Shown here one piece after another: positions 34,742-42,438 of a stretch of 64,000 nt of DNA. Under the pieces are notes generated by a model, which was not told the origin of the DNA, made no database searches, and saw only the letters and a list, made by a program, of their open reading frames with translations. Source of the stretch: Kribbella sp. VKM Ac-2568 (lineage in GTDB: Bacteria; Actinomycetota; Actinomycetes; Propionibacteriales; Kribbellaceae); the NCBI RefSeq assembly GCF_004345365.1, contig NZ_SLVF01000004.1, positions 186,001 to 250,000 on the forward strand. Direction: 5' to 3'. The position numbers and the translations under genes are program-made. Within the stretch, counting starts at the first letter, position 1, and every line of letters begins with the position of its first letter.

Positions 34742-34785
34742 TATAACTGCTAGCGTACTTACCGGGCATCGCGGGTGAAAACCCG
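34742..34785 (+). promoter_or_regulatory. Promoter and leader hairpin of ABC operon 2
   Basis: TATAAC (34742-34747) is a likely -10 box in an AT-rich stretch; a CGGGT-GAAA-ACCCG hairpin (34772-34785) follows in the leader of about 105 nt. No riboswitch class recognised. Confidence 0.45.
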
Positions 34786-34860
34786 TCGAAACTGTCGGCG
34801 GAGTGGTCCACGATGGCCCCTAATCACAGTCCGGCGGGGATCCAGGAAGGGGCGGCTGGA

Positions 34861-35883
34861 ATGGCTGCTATCGAGGCGACCGGCCTCGTGAAGACGTTCA
34901 GGACCAGGAAGACCACGGTCAAAGCCCTCGACGGCATCGATCTGGAGGTTCCGGAAGGCAGCGTGCTCGGCCTGCTGGGACCCAACGGAGCAGGTAAGAC
35001 GACAGCGGTCCGGGTCCTGACGACCCTGATGGCACCCGACGCGGGCACGGCCCGGGTGCTCGGCCACGACGTGGTGAAGGAAGCCGACACCGTCCGGGCC
35101 CTGGTCGGCCTGTCGGGGCAGTACGCGGCCGTCGACGAACTGCTGACCGGCCGGGAGAACCTGTGGATGTTCGGTCGGCTCTACCAGCTGAGCAGCCAGC
35201 AGGCGAAACAACGGGCCGAGGAACTGCTCGACACCTTCGACCTCACCGACACCGCCGACCGGATCCTGAAAACGTACTCCGGGGGGATGCGACGCAGGCT
35301 CGACCTGGCGGGTTCGCTGATCGCCCATCCCAAGGTGCTGTTCCTCGACGAGCCGACCACCGGGCTCGACCCGCGCAGCCGCCTCGACCTGTGGCAGATC
35401 ATCCGCGACCGGGTCAGCGAGGGAGTCACCATCCTGCTGACCACGCAGTACCTCGAGGAAGCCGACGAGCTGGCCGACAGCATCGTGGTGGTCGACCACG
35501 GCTCGGTGATCGCCCGAGGTACGGCGGACGAGCTGAAGAACAAGGTGGGCGGAGAGCGGATCGAGGTGATCGTGCAGGACCAGGACGAGACCTATCGCGC
35601 GCTCGAGTTGCTCACGGCCGCGCTGGAGGTGACCGACCCGGAGGCGACCACGCTCGACAAGCACAGCAAACGGCTCACGCTGCCGGCGCCGGGTGGTTCG
35701 AGCGCGCTGGTCGAGGTGATCAGGACGCTCGACGGGGCTGGGATCCGGATCGCCGACATCGGGTTGCGGCGGCCGACGCTGGATGACGTGTTCCTGACGC
35801 TGACCGGACACGCGGCGGACAACGTGGAGCCGGTATCGGACGAGGCGGCCGGGAAGCCGGCGGGGAAGAAGGTGGAGGCATGA
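34861..35883 (+). CDS. ABC transporter ATPase (daunorubicin-resistance DrrA type) 2
   Basis: A 340-residue DrrA-like ATPase: Walker A GPNGAGKTT at 40-48, signature YSGGMRRRLDLAGSL, Walker B LFLDEPTTGLDPRSR, and a C-terminal extension of about 100 residues with RRPTLDDVFLTLTGH, the CREEM-like region of DrrA proteins. ATG 34861 follows AGGAAGGGG; an in-frame ATG at 34813 lacks such a site. The permease gene overlaps its stop by 4 nt. DrrAB systems expel anthracyclines and similar drugs; the actual substrate is unknown. Confidence 0.93.
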   Translation: MAAIEATGLVKTFRTRKTTVKALDGIDLEVPEGSVLGLLGPNGAGKTTAVRVLTTLMAPDAGTARVLGHDVVKEADTVRALVGLSGQYAAVDELLTGRENLWMFGRLYQLSSQQAKQRAEELLDTFDLTDTADRILKTYSGGMRRRLDLAGSLIAHPKVLFLDEPTTGLDPRSRLDLWQIIRDRVSEGVTILLTTQYLEEADELADSIVVVDHGSVIARGTADELKNKVGGERIEVIVQDQDETYRALELLTAALEVTDPEATTLDKHSKRLTLPAPGGSSALVEVIRTLDGAGIRIADIGLRRPTLDDVFLTLTGHAADNVEPVSDEAAGKPAGKKVEA

Positions 35884-36719
35884 GCGCGACGGACACGCAG
35901 GTCAAGCAGAACTCCTCGGGCCAGGCGGTGACGGACGCGGGGATCCTTGCCTGGCGGACGCTGAAGCGGATCCCGCGGACGCCGGACATGCTGATCTACG
36001 CGACGATCCAGCCGATCATGTTCGTGCTGCTGTTCGCGTACGTGTTCGGCAACGCGATCCCGATCCCGGGTTTCCCCGGGCCGCGGGCGTACCGCGAGTT
36101 CCTGATGGCCGGGATCTTCGCGCAGACGATGGCGTTCGCGGTCGCGTCGGCGAGCGTCGGGCTGGCCGACGACATGGCGAAGGGGCTGATCGACCGGTTC
36201 CGGTCGCTGCCGATGGCGCGGTCCGCGGTGATCGCCGGGCGGGTGATCGGGGACGTGGTGTTCAACGCCTTCGTGATGCTGGTGATGGTGATCTGCGGGT
36301 TCATCGTCGGGTGGCGCTGGCACAAGGGATTCGGGCAGGCGCTGGCGGCGTTCGCGATCCTGTTGCTGTTCGCGTTCGCGATGCTGTGGGTGGGTGCGTT
36401 GATCGGCCTGTCGGTGAGTAGCGCCGAGGTGGCCGCCTCGGCGGGGCTGATCTGGTTGTTCCCGTTGACGTTCCTGTCGAACGCCTTCGTGCCGACCCCG
36501 AATCTGCCGAGCGGGCTGCAACCGATCGCCGAGTGGAACCCGATCTCCTCCATCGTCGCCGCCTGCAGACACCTCTTCGGCAACCCATCACCCTTCGCAA
36601 GCCCCGACGGCTTCCCGGCGCAGCACCCGGTCTGGCTCAGCCTGATCTGGTGCACCGCCATCATCGCCGTCTTCGCCCCCTTGGCCGTCCGCAAATACAG
36701 AAGCTCAACCGCCCACTGA
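35880..36719 (+). CDS. ABC-2 permease (DrrB type) 2
   Basis: A 279-residue DrrB-like permease with six predicted helices and the ABC-2 signature LIDRFRSLPMARSAVIAGRV at about 100-120. It starts ATGAGC at 35880 inside the stop of the ATPase gene (ATGA), so translation is coupled. Together they would form an ATPase dimer and permease homodimer. No terminator is obvious in the following 100 bp before the greA terminator. Confidence 0.92.
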   Translation: MSATDTQVKQNSSGQAVTDAGILAWRTLKRIPRTPDMLIYATIQPIMFVLLFAYVFGNAIPIPGFPGPRAYREFLMAGIFAQTMAFAVASASVGLADDMAKGLIDRFRSLPMARSAVIAGRVIGDVVFNAFVMLVMVICGFIVGWRWHKGFGQALAAFAILLLFAFAMLWVGALIGLSVSSAEVAASAGLIWLFPLTFLSNAFVPTPNLPSGLQPIAEWNPISSIVAACRHLFGNPSPFASPDGFPAQHPVWLSLIWCTAIIAVFAPLAVRKYRSSTAH

Positions 36720-36825
36720 GCCCGAGAGCAGGATGGAAGCTACGCCGGCCAGTCGGCATGGGATAGCCGCGCGGGGGACGCGAGGGGGCGCCGGCGGTGG
36801 GCGTTCGTAGTACCGGGAGAAACAA

Positions 36826-36860
36826 CCACCCCGGCCCCCCAAGCGGGGGAGCCGGGGTGG
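36826..36860 (-). terminator. greA terminator
   Basis: CCACCCCGGC (36826-36835) pairs with GCCGGGGTGG (36851-36860), with an inner CCCCC/GGGGG extension; on the minus strand it is followed by TTGTTTCTCC, a T-rich tract. It ends greA and could also stop the convergent ABC operon. Confidence 0.85.
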
Positions 36861-36873
36861 GGTGTCTGGTTGG

Positions 36874-37386
36874 TCAGCCCTTGAAGGGGACCGCGGCGAC
36901 GATCGTTACCGTCACCGGCTTGCCGTTGGGCGCCTCGTAGGTCGCCTTCTCGCCCTTCTTCTTGCCCAGGATGGCGGCGCCGAGCGGGGACTGCGGCGAG
37001 TAGACGTCGATGTCCACCGAGGAGTCCAGGGCGAGGAGTTCGCGGGAGCCGAGCAGGAACGTCTCGACGTCGTCGTCACCGGCGAACTTGATCGAGACCT
37101 TCATACCGGGCTCGACGGCGCCACCGCGCTTCGGGGTCTCGCCGACGCGGGCGCGGCGCAGCATGTCCTCCAGCTGCCGGATCCGCGCCTCCATCTTGCC
37201 CTGCTCGTCCTTGGCGGCGTGGTAGCCGCCGTTCTCCTTGAGGTCGCCCTCGTCGCGGGCGTCGCTGATCCGCTGCGTGATCTCGGCCCGGCCGGGACCC
37301 TTCAGGTCCTCGAGCTCGGACTTCAGCTGGTCAAAACCATCCTGCGTCAGCCAGACAACGCTGTCCTCGTCGATCTTCTGCGTCAC
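36874..37386 (-). CDS. greA: Transcription elongation factor GreA
   Basis: A 170-residue GreA. The N-terminal coiled coil (about 10-80) enters the RNA polymerase secondary channel and carries the acidic tip RDEGDLKENGGYHAAKDEQ; the C-terminal FKBP-like domain follows (GMKVSIKFAGDDDVETF). It promotes cleavage of backtracked RNA. GTG 37386 follows AAGGAG at 7 nt spacing. It lies 255 bp downstream of the DUF4307 gene on the same strand, matching Rv1080c-Rv1081c order. A strong terminator follows. Confidence 0.97.
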   Translation of the reverse strand: MTQKIDEDSVVWLTQDGFDQLKSELEDLKGPGRAEITQRISDARDEGDLKENGGYHAAKDEQGKMEARIRQLEDMLRRARVGETPKRGGAVEPGMKVSIKFAGDDDVETFLLGSRELLALDSSVDIDVYSPQSPLGAAILGKKKGEKATYEAPNGKPVTVTIVAAVPFKG

Positions 37387-37557
37387 GGGCTGCTCCTTTG
37401 TCGATGGGATGGGTAGAAAAGCTTCAGGCCGCCGTCGTCGACGGCGACCAATCCACTGAGCGTAGCAAGATCGGCCCCAGAACCCCACAGTTCTTTGCCC
37501 GCTCAGCAGCTTGGCAAACGCTTGCGTGACGCCGGTCAGCAATCGGTTGCAGCGGCA

Positions 37558-37598
37558 AGACCAGTGATGAGACCAATCGTTAGACCACTTGTAGACCA
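37558..37598. repeat. Four phased AGACCA hexamers
   Basis: AGACCA occurs at 37558, 37570, 37582 and 37593, with periods of 12, 12 and 11 bp, so all copies face nearly the same side of the helix. The array lies between greA and DUF4307, about 170-210 bp upstream of the greA start, followed by a CCACC/GGTGG hairpin. Confidence 0.6.
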
Positions 37599-37641
37599 CC
37601 GAGGTGGCCGGAGCTAACCGGCCCGGGCGTTGACTTCGGTG

Positions 37642-38082
37642 TCAGTTCGGCCGGTGCGCGTCGGCGGTGGTGCAGCCGACCAGTACTACGGACGTCGCCG
37701 CGCGCTGCGTCGTCAGGGTCGAGGTGACCGTCTGCTGACGGGGTGAGTCGGCCGGCACCATCACGGTGATCTCGCCCACGATCGAGAAGTCCGCGGCCTT
37801 CGCCTGCAGCCGGCAGGCCGCTTCGACCGACTTGCTCCGGTCCACCTGGATCGTCACGTTCGCCGAGGTCTGCGAGGTGATCTGGAAGCCCAGCAGCCGC
37901 GAGGACACCGGCGGGTTCGACTGGACGAACGCCACCCACAGCAGCCAGACCAGTCCGACCAGCACCAGGGTGCCGATGACAGCCAGGACCAGCGGCCTGC
38001 GGCGGCGGCCGGTCCGTCCGTAGCGGGCGTCCAGAGCGGCCTGCGCGCTGTCGGTTCGCACGGCCGGGTGTGGGTCGGTCAC
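37642..38082 (-). CDS. DUF4307 membrane-anchored protein
   Basis: A 146-residue single-pass protein: about 30 cytoplasmic residues rich in Arg (RYGRTGRRRR), one helix (LVLAVIGTLVLVGLVWLLWVAF), then an extracytoplasmic beta-rich domain of about 95 residues with two Cys that may pair. This is the DUF4307 family found between greA and mca in actinobacteria (Rv1081c). Function unknown. GTG 38082 follows GAGGAGAA. It is divergent from mca with a 35-bp gap. Confidence 0.88.
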   Translation of the reverse strand: MTDPHPAVRTDSAQAALDARYGRTGRRRRPLVLAVIGTLVLVGLVWLLWVAFVQSNPPVSSRLLGFQITSQTSANVTIQVDRSKSVEAACRLQAKAADFSIVGEITVMVPADSPRQQTVTSTLTTQRAATSVVLVGCTTADAHRPN

Positions 38083-38117
38083 TGGTTCTCCTCGGGCTTG
38101 GAGGACCATTGTCTCTT

Positions 38118-38981
38118 GTGACTGACGATCTTCGCCTGCTGCATGTCCATGCTCACCCCGACGACGAGTCCAGCAAGGGCGCCGCGTCGACCGCCAAGTA
38201 CGTCGCCGAGGGCGTCGATGTGATGGTCGCCACCTGTACCGGTGGAGAACGCGGCTCGATCCTGAACCCGAACATGGATCGCCCGGACGTGCTGGCCAAC
38301 ATCAGCGAGATCCGCCGCCAGGAGATGGACGCCGCCCGGGAGATCCTCGGCATCCGGCAGGAGTGGCTCGGCTGGGTCGACTCGGGCTTCCCCGAGGGTG
38401 ACCCGCTGCCGCCGCTGCCGGAAGGCTCGTTCGCCTCGCTCAAGGTCGAGGACGCCGCCGCCCCGCTGGTGAAGCTGATCCGCGAGTTCCGCCCGCAGGT
38501 CGTCACGACGTACGACGAGAACGGGGGCTACCCGCACCCGGATCACGTGATGTGCCACCAGATCACCGTGGCAGCGTTCGAGGCGGCCGGGGACCCGGAC
38601 GCGTACCCGGAGCTCGGGGAGCCGTACCAGCCGCTGAAGCTGTACTACCACCACACCTTCCACCGCGAGCGGATGAAGGCGCTGAACGACGCGATGCTGG
38701 CCCGCGGCCTGGAGTCGCCGTACGCCGACCGGCTGAAGGACTGGAAGCCCGACCCGGACAACGAGCGCCGGATCACCACCCGGGTGGAGTGCTCGGAGTA
38801 CTTCGCGGTGCGGGACCGGGCGCTGCTCGCGCACGCGACCCAGATCGACCCGGAGGGCGCGTGGTTCGCCGTACCGCTGGAGGTGCACCAGGCGGCCTGG
38901 CCGACCGAGGACTACGAGCTGGCCCGGAGTCTGGTGGAGTCGGAACTGCCTGAGGACGACCTCTTCGCGGGGCTGCGCTGA
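38118..38981 (+). CDS. mca: Mycothiol S-conjugate amidase
   Basis: A 287-residue zinc amidase of the MshB/LmbE family. It cleaves mycothiol S-conjugates of toxins to a mercapturic acid, which is exported, and GlcN-inositol, which is recycled. The zinc motif is AHPDDE (His13, Asp16) and the third ligand is in YPHPDHVMCH. Length and the TGGERGSILNP block favour Mca over MshB. GTG 38118 is used; CATTGT lies 5 nt upstream, and the GGAGGA at 38100-38105 is rather far. Its presence shows that the organism makes mycothiol. Synteny matches Rv1082. Confidence 0.93.
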   Translation: MTDDLRLLHVHAHPDDESSKGAASTAKYVAEGVDVMVATCTGGERGSILNPNMDRPDVLANISEIRRQEMDAAREILGIRQEWLGWVDSGFPEGDPLPPLPEGSFASLKVEDAAAPLVKLIREFRPQVVTTYDENGGYPHPDHVMCHQITVAAFEAAGDPDAYPELGEPYQPLKLYYHHTFHRERMKALNDAMLARGLESPYADRLKDWKPDPDNERRITTRVECSEYFAVRDRALLAHATQIDPEGAWFAVPLEVHQAAWPTEDYELARSLVESELPEDDLFAGLR

Positions 38982-39012
38982 CGGCGGGGCGGGACGGTGA
39001 GACACTGGCGTG

Positions 39013-39387
39013 GTGAAAGCGACGACCCATCTTCTGAGCATCAAGCTGCCGGCGACAGAGATCGACCCGAACTCGGTCAAGCCGGGCTGGGTCGCGCTGC
39101 TGATCGTGCTGGCGCTCGGTGCCGCCACGGTGCTGCTGTGGCGCAACATGGGCAAGCAGTTGAAGAAGATCGACTTCGACCCGGACGCTGGTGCGCGCGA
39201 CCAAGCACCGTCCGACGCCCCGCCGACCACGGACAGCTCAGCGGACCAGGCTGGCGCTGCTGTGCAGATGCCGACCCCACCCCACCGCCCCGGTCAGGCG
39301 CCGACGACTGACCAGGCCCAAGCCGACGCGCAACCCGAGGCCGAGGCGAAGACCGAGGCCGAGAACGGCGCATCGCAGCCGAAATAA
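39013..39387 (+). CDS. Small single-pass membrane protein (Rv1083-like position)
   Basis: A 124-residue protein with one helix (GWVALLIVLALGAATVLLW) at about 25-44, a short basic stretch and a disordered Pro/Ala/Glu/Gln tail. Function unknown. Its position directly after mca equals that of Rv1083. Two adjacent GTG codons (39010 and 39013) can start it; GACACT is 6 nt before the second, so I prefer 39013. Confidence 0.75.
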   Translation: MKATTHLLSIKLPATEIDPNSVKPGWVALLIVLALGAATVLLWRNMGKQLKKIDFDPDAGARDQAPSDAPPTTDSSADQAGAAVQMPTPPHRPGQAPTTDQAQADAQPEAEAKTEAENGASQPK

Positions 39388-39508
39388 GGCCCGAACCAGG
39401 TCGGTGCCGGGGGCAACAGCCTGCCCGCCGCGATTGCCGAAAGTCACGCCGAAGCAACCGTTTGCGACACCAGGGTCACGAGATGGTGTCGTGGCGGGAC
39501 ACTGTTAG

Positions 39509-39524
39509 ATAGCTCACCTATAGT
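39509..39524 (+). promoter_or_regulatory. -10 box with overlapping palindrome before the 12-codon peptide
   Basis: TATAGT (39519-39524) stands 6 nt before GTG 39531. The nearly symmetric ATAGCTCACCTAT (39509-39521) overlaps it, a natural place for a repressor. It faintly resembles metal-regulator boxes of the DtxR type, but the match is too poor to name one. Confidence 0.5.
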
Positions 39525-39530
39525 GTGCGC

Positions 39531-39569
39531 GTGTTCAACGAAGGTGCCGAGGGCGGGATCGCTCTGTGA
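39531..39569 (+). CDS. Putative leaderless 12-codon peptide coupled to the next gene
   Basis: GTG 39531 opens MFNEGAEGGIAL and stops at TGA 39567-39569, which overlaps the GTG start of the CopD-like gene (GTGA). TATAGT 6 nt upstream predicts that the mRNA begins at this GTG, so ribosomes would translate the peptide first and reinitiate at 39566. No Cys, His or rare run suggesting classical attenuation. The reading is inferred from position; the peptide itself may have no function beyond coupling. Confidence 0.5.
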   Translation: MFNEGAEGGIAL

Positions 39570-40594
39570 CCGCCACCCGCGCCGCCCGGCACCGGATGCC
39601 CGGACGTCTGGTCGCGGGTGGCGCGAGCGCGGTGCTGGTGGCCGCGGTGGCGCTGGTCGTCGGCCTGTACGCGGCCGGCAGCGAACCGCAGGCGGACCCG
39701 CTGGCGATCGGTGGGCCGGGCGTCTTCATCGACTGGCTGTTGCCGTTCTTCCGGCTGCTCTCCACGATGGCGACGGTCGGTTGCGCCGGCGCCCTGCTGG
39801 CCGCGGTGGTGCTGCTGCGCACTGACGGTGGTCCGCTCGGGCTGCAAGGCCGCCGGGCGATCCGCGACGCGAGCAACTCCGCGATCATCTGGGCCGTCTC
39901 CGCGTTCGCGGGGGCGATCGTGACGGCGGCGATCCTGCTCGACACCCCCGTCACTCTGCTCCGGCTCCGGCTGGACGACGCGCTCGGTGTGCCCGAGGTG
40001 AAGGCGCTGCTGATCACCGGCATCCTGGTGGTCGCGCTGGCGATCGGCATCCGCCGCGTGCAGACCTCCTCGGCCGCCGGCCTCGGAGTACTGGTGGCCA
40101 TCGCCGCGCTGATCCCACCGGCCCTGACCGCCTACCCCCGCAACGAGTCGTACGTCGTACTCGCCGGCGCCGCTCTGGTCATCCACGTCATCGCGGCGAC
40201 CACCTGGGTCGGGGGACTGGCCGGCCTGGTCCGGTACGGGCGGGCCAGCCGCAACGGATTGCCTCTCGTGCTGGAGCGCTACAGCCAAGTTGCCCTCGCA
40301 TCGTCGATCGCAGTACTGCTCAGCGGGGTGATCAGCGCGGCCGGTCGCCTCGCGGCCAAGGGTGGCGGCTACGACACGGTGCTCGACGTCCTCACCTCCG
40401 ACGCGTACGGCGGGCTGCTGCTCGCCAAGACGGTCGCGTTCGTCGTGCTGATCATCGGCGGCTGGATCCACCGCCGACAGGTAGTCGTCAACCTGATCGA
40501 ACCCGGCCCCCGGTTCTGGCAACTCGTCATCGGCGAACTCGTGGTGATGGCGCTCGCGATCGGCCTGTCGGTGGCCCTCTCGCAGACCACCTGA
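39566..40594 (+). CDS. CopD-like integral membrane protein
   Basis: A 342-residue protein with about eight helices and the CopD-family (PF05425) block VIHVIAATTWVGGLAGLVRY near residue 210 and LLAKTVAFVVLIIGGWIHRR near 290. In this family the HxxxxxxWxGG motif is associated with copper uptake or haem-binding. No CopC domain is fused, and the C-terminal DUF461/cyt c oxidase assembly half of some relatives is absent. GTG 39566 overlaps the stop of the 12-codon peptide. Start of an accessory block not found between Rv1083 and Rv1084. Confidence 0.83.
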   Translation: MTATRAARHRMPGRLVAGGASAVLVAAVALVVGLYAAGSEPQADPLAIGGPGVFIDWLLPFFRLLSTMATVGCAGALLAAVVLLRTDGGPLGLQGRRAIRDASNSAIIWAVSAFAGAIVTAAILLDTPVTLLRLRLDDALGVPEVKALLITGILVVALAIGIRRVQTSSAAGLGVLVAIAALIPPALTAYPRNESYVVLAGAALVIHVIAATTWVGGLAGLVRYGRASRNGLPLVLERYSQVALASSIAVLLSGVISAAGRLAAKGGGYDTVLDVLTSDAYGGLLLAKTVAFVVLIIGGWIHRRQVVVNLIEPGPRFWQLVIGELVVMALAIGLSVALSQTT

Positions 40595-40623
40595 GGCGGG
40601 GTAGAGCCTCCGCGGAGGACCTC

Positions 40624-41994
40624 CTAGTCGTCAGCCTTGCTCGCAGGGCCCATGGTCGCGTAGCGCTGGAGGAAGAGGGCTTCGGTCAGTGCCATGGCTT
40701 CGAGCTCGTTCGGGTCGACGCTTTCGTTCGGCGCGTGGATGAGTGCCTGCGGTTCCTCCACGCCGATCAGGATGAGCTCGGTCCCGGGGTAGGTGTCCGC
40801 GAACACGTTGCACAGCGGGATGGATCCGCCCTGTCCCAGCGTGGTCATCGGTGTGCCGTATGCCTCTTGCATCGCCGTCGCCATGGCTGCATAGGCGGGC
40901 CCGTTGATCTCGGCCTTGAACGGCGCTCCGGCCGCCTCGATCTTCGTGCTGACCCGGACGCCCCAGGGAGCAGCCGCCTGAAGTTGGTCGATCAGGCTGG
41001 TCCCGGCCCGATCCGGGTTGACGCCCGGCGGGATGCGCAGGTTCAGCCGCGCCGCCGCCCTCGGCACGATGGCCGCCGCCGACCCGACCACCGGAGGGCA
41101 GTCGATGCCCAGGATGGTCACCGCCGGCCGCGCCCACAGCATGTCCGAGACGCTGCCGTCCCCCGACAAGGAGACGCCCTCCACCACCGTCGCGTCGCGG
41201 CGGAACTGGTCGGGCGGATAGGGCTCGCCCGACCAGGTCTGGGTGTTGTCCAGCCCTTTGATCGTGGTGTTGCCCTGCTCGTCGCGCAGACTGGCAAGCA
41301 TCGCGACCAGGGCCGCGAGTGCGTCCGGGGCAGGGCCGCCGAACATGCCGGAGTGGACCTCGGAGCCGAGCGCCTCGACAGTCACGACCACATTCACCAT
41401 TCCGCGCAGGCTCACCGTGGCCGCCGGGTGGCCGACGGCCGCATTGCCGGTGTCACAGACAAGGATCGTGTCCGCGCGGAGCAGCTCGGCGTGGTCAGGC
41501 ACGAACGCCTCGAGCCCGCCGGTCCCCTGCTCCTCGGAACCTTCGACCACGAGTTTCAGGTTCACCGGCACCTGCTCACCGAGCGCACGCAGCGCCGTGA
41601 GATGCATGACGATGTTGCCTTTGCAGTCGGCGGTTCCGCGGCCGTACCAGCGACCGTCCACCTCGGTGAGCTCGAACGGCGGCGTGCGCCAGGCGTCGTC
41701 GTCGAGTGGTGGCTGGACGTCGTAGTGGGCGTAAAGCAGCACCGTGGGAGCGCTGGGATCCGAGCACGGCCGCGACCCGACGACGGCGCGACTGCCGTCC
41801 GCCGTCTCCTGCAGGTTCGCGTCGGAGAATCCCAGCTCCTTGAACTTGTCCAGCACCCAGGTCGCGGCGCGCTCGCATTCCTCAGCAGGGAACTGGCGGG
41901 GATCCGCCACGGACTTGATCGCGACGAGCTCGGTGAGCTCGTCCCGAGCCTGCGGCATCAGCTCCGCGATCCGGGTGCGCAGTTCCATCTCCAC
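40624..41994 (-). CDS. M20-family dipeptidase
   Basis: A 456-residue zinc peptidase of the M20 family (carnosinase/PepV-like). Metal and catalytic motifs are LLYAHYDVQP (His, Asp), GRGTADCKGN (Asp), EGSEEQG (catalytic Glu and ligand), DTGN and a C-terminal HAPNESVD (His). The lid/dimerisation domain lies between. It cleaves dipeptides or N-acyl amino acids; specificity is not readable. GTG 41994 directly follows the TGA of the upstream gene; ATG 41988 is an alternative. Last gene of the operon permease - small protein - peptidase. Confidence 0.9.
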   Translation of the reverse strand: MEMELRTRIAELMPQARDELTELVAIKSVADPRQFPAEECERAATWVLDKFKELGFSDANLQETADGSRAVVGSRPCSDPSAPTVLLYAHYDVQPPLDDDAWRTPPFELTEVDGRWYGRGTADCKGNIVMHLTALRALGEQVPVNLKLVVEGSEEQGTGGLEAFVPDHAELLRADTILVCDTGNAAVGHPAATVSLRGMVNVVVTVEALGSEVHSGMFGGPAPDALAALVAMLASLRDEQGNTTIKGLDNTQTWSGEPYPPDQFRRDATVVEGVSLSGDGSVSDMLWARPAVTILGIDCPPVVGSAAAIVPRAAARLNLRIPPGVNPDRAGTSLIDQLQAAAPWGVRVSTKIEAAGAPFKAEINGPAYAAMATAMQEAYGTPMTTLGQGGSIPLCNVFADTYPGTELILIGVEEPQALIHAPNESVDPNELEAMALTEALFLQRYATMGPASKADD

Positions 41995-42438
41995 TCACCC
42001 CGCGACGTCGTCGGTCTTGAGGTCGTCGACGAACTTCTGGAAGTCCTGCAGTTCGTCCGGGCAGTAGATCTTGATGATCAACAGCTGGCCTTTGACGACC
42101 CGGCTGTCCGCGATCACGGGGCGCATCCCCGGCCCGGCGGCGCCGTTGGACAGCAGCGACAGCAGGATTCCGCGGCTGAGGGCGTCGTTCGGATTGTCGC
42201 AGGTCGCGCCTCCGTCGTCGCCCAGAACCCTGACGACCTGGTCGCGCGTCGGTGTTCTCGCCCCCTCGGCCTGGAGGGCCGCGATGAACTGGTCAGCCTT
42301 CTGCTCGGCCTGCTGGGTGGACTTCGCGGAGCTGAAGGCGATCAGGCCGATGATCAGCAGGATCACCACGACCACTGCAACGACGATGTAGATGGTCCTG
42401 CGCTCGTGACCGGTCTGTGTCTCGACAGGCGTGCTCAT
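41995..42438 (-). CDS. Small membrane-anchored protein of a peptide operon
   Basis: A 147-residue protein: an N-terminal cytoplasmic tail, one helix (IYIVVAVVVVILLIIGLIAF at 16-35), then an extracytoplasmic domain of about 105 residues with two Cys (TCDN and IYCPDEL) that may form a disulfide. No known family. ATG 42438 overlaps the stop of the permease gene (ATGA), and its stop abuts the start of the M20 peptidase, so all three are coupled. It might be an accessory subunit or sensor for the permease; that is inference. Confidence 0.8.
   Translation of the reverse strand: MSTPVETQTGHERRTIYIVVAVVVVILLIIGLIAFSSAKSTQQAEQKADQFIAALQAEGARTPTRDQVVRVLGDDGGATCDNPNDALSRGILLSLLSNGAAGPGMRPVIADSRVVKGQLLIIKIYCPDELQDFQKFVDDLKTDDVAG

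Noticed and set aside
39506..39524. Iron box of the DtxR/IdeR type before the CopD-like gene
   Set aside because: TTAG...ACCTA half-sites are present, but their spacing and outer bases do not fit the 19-bp consensus.
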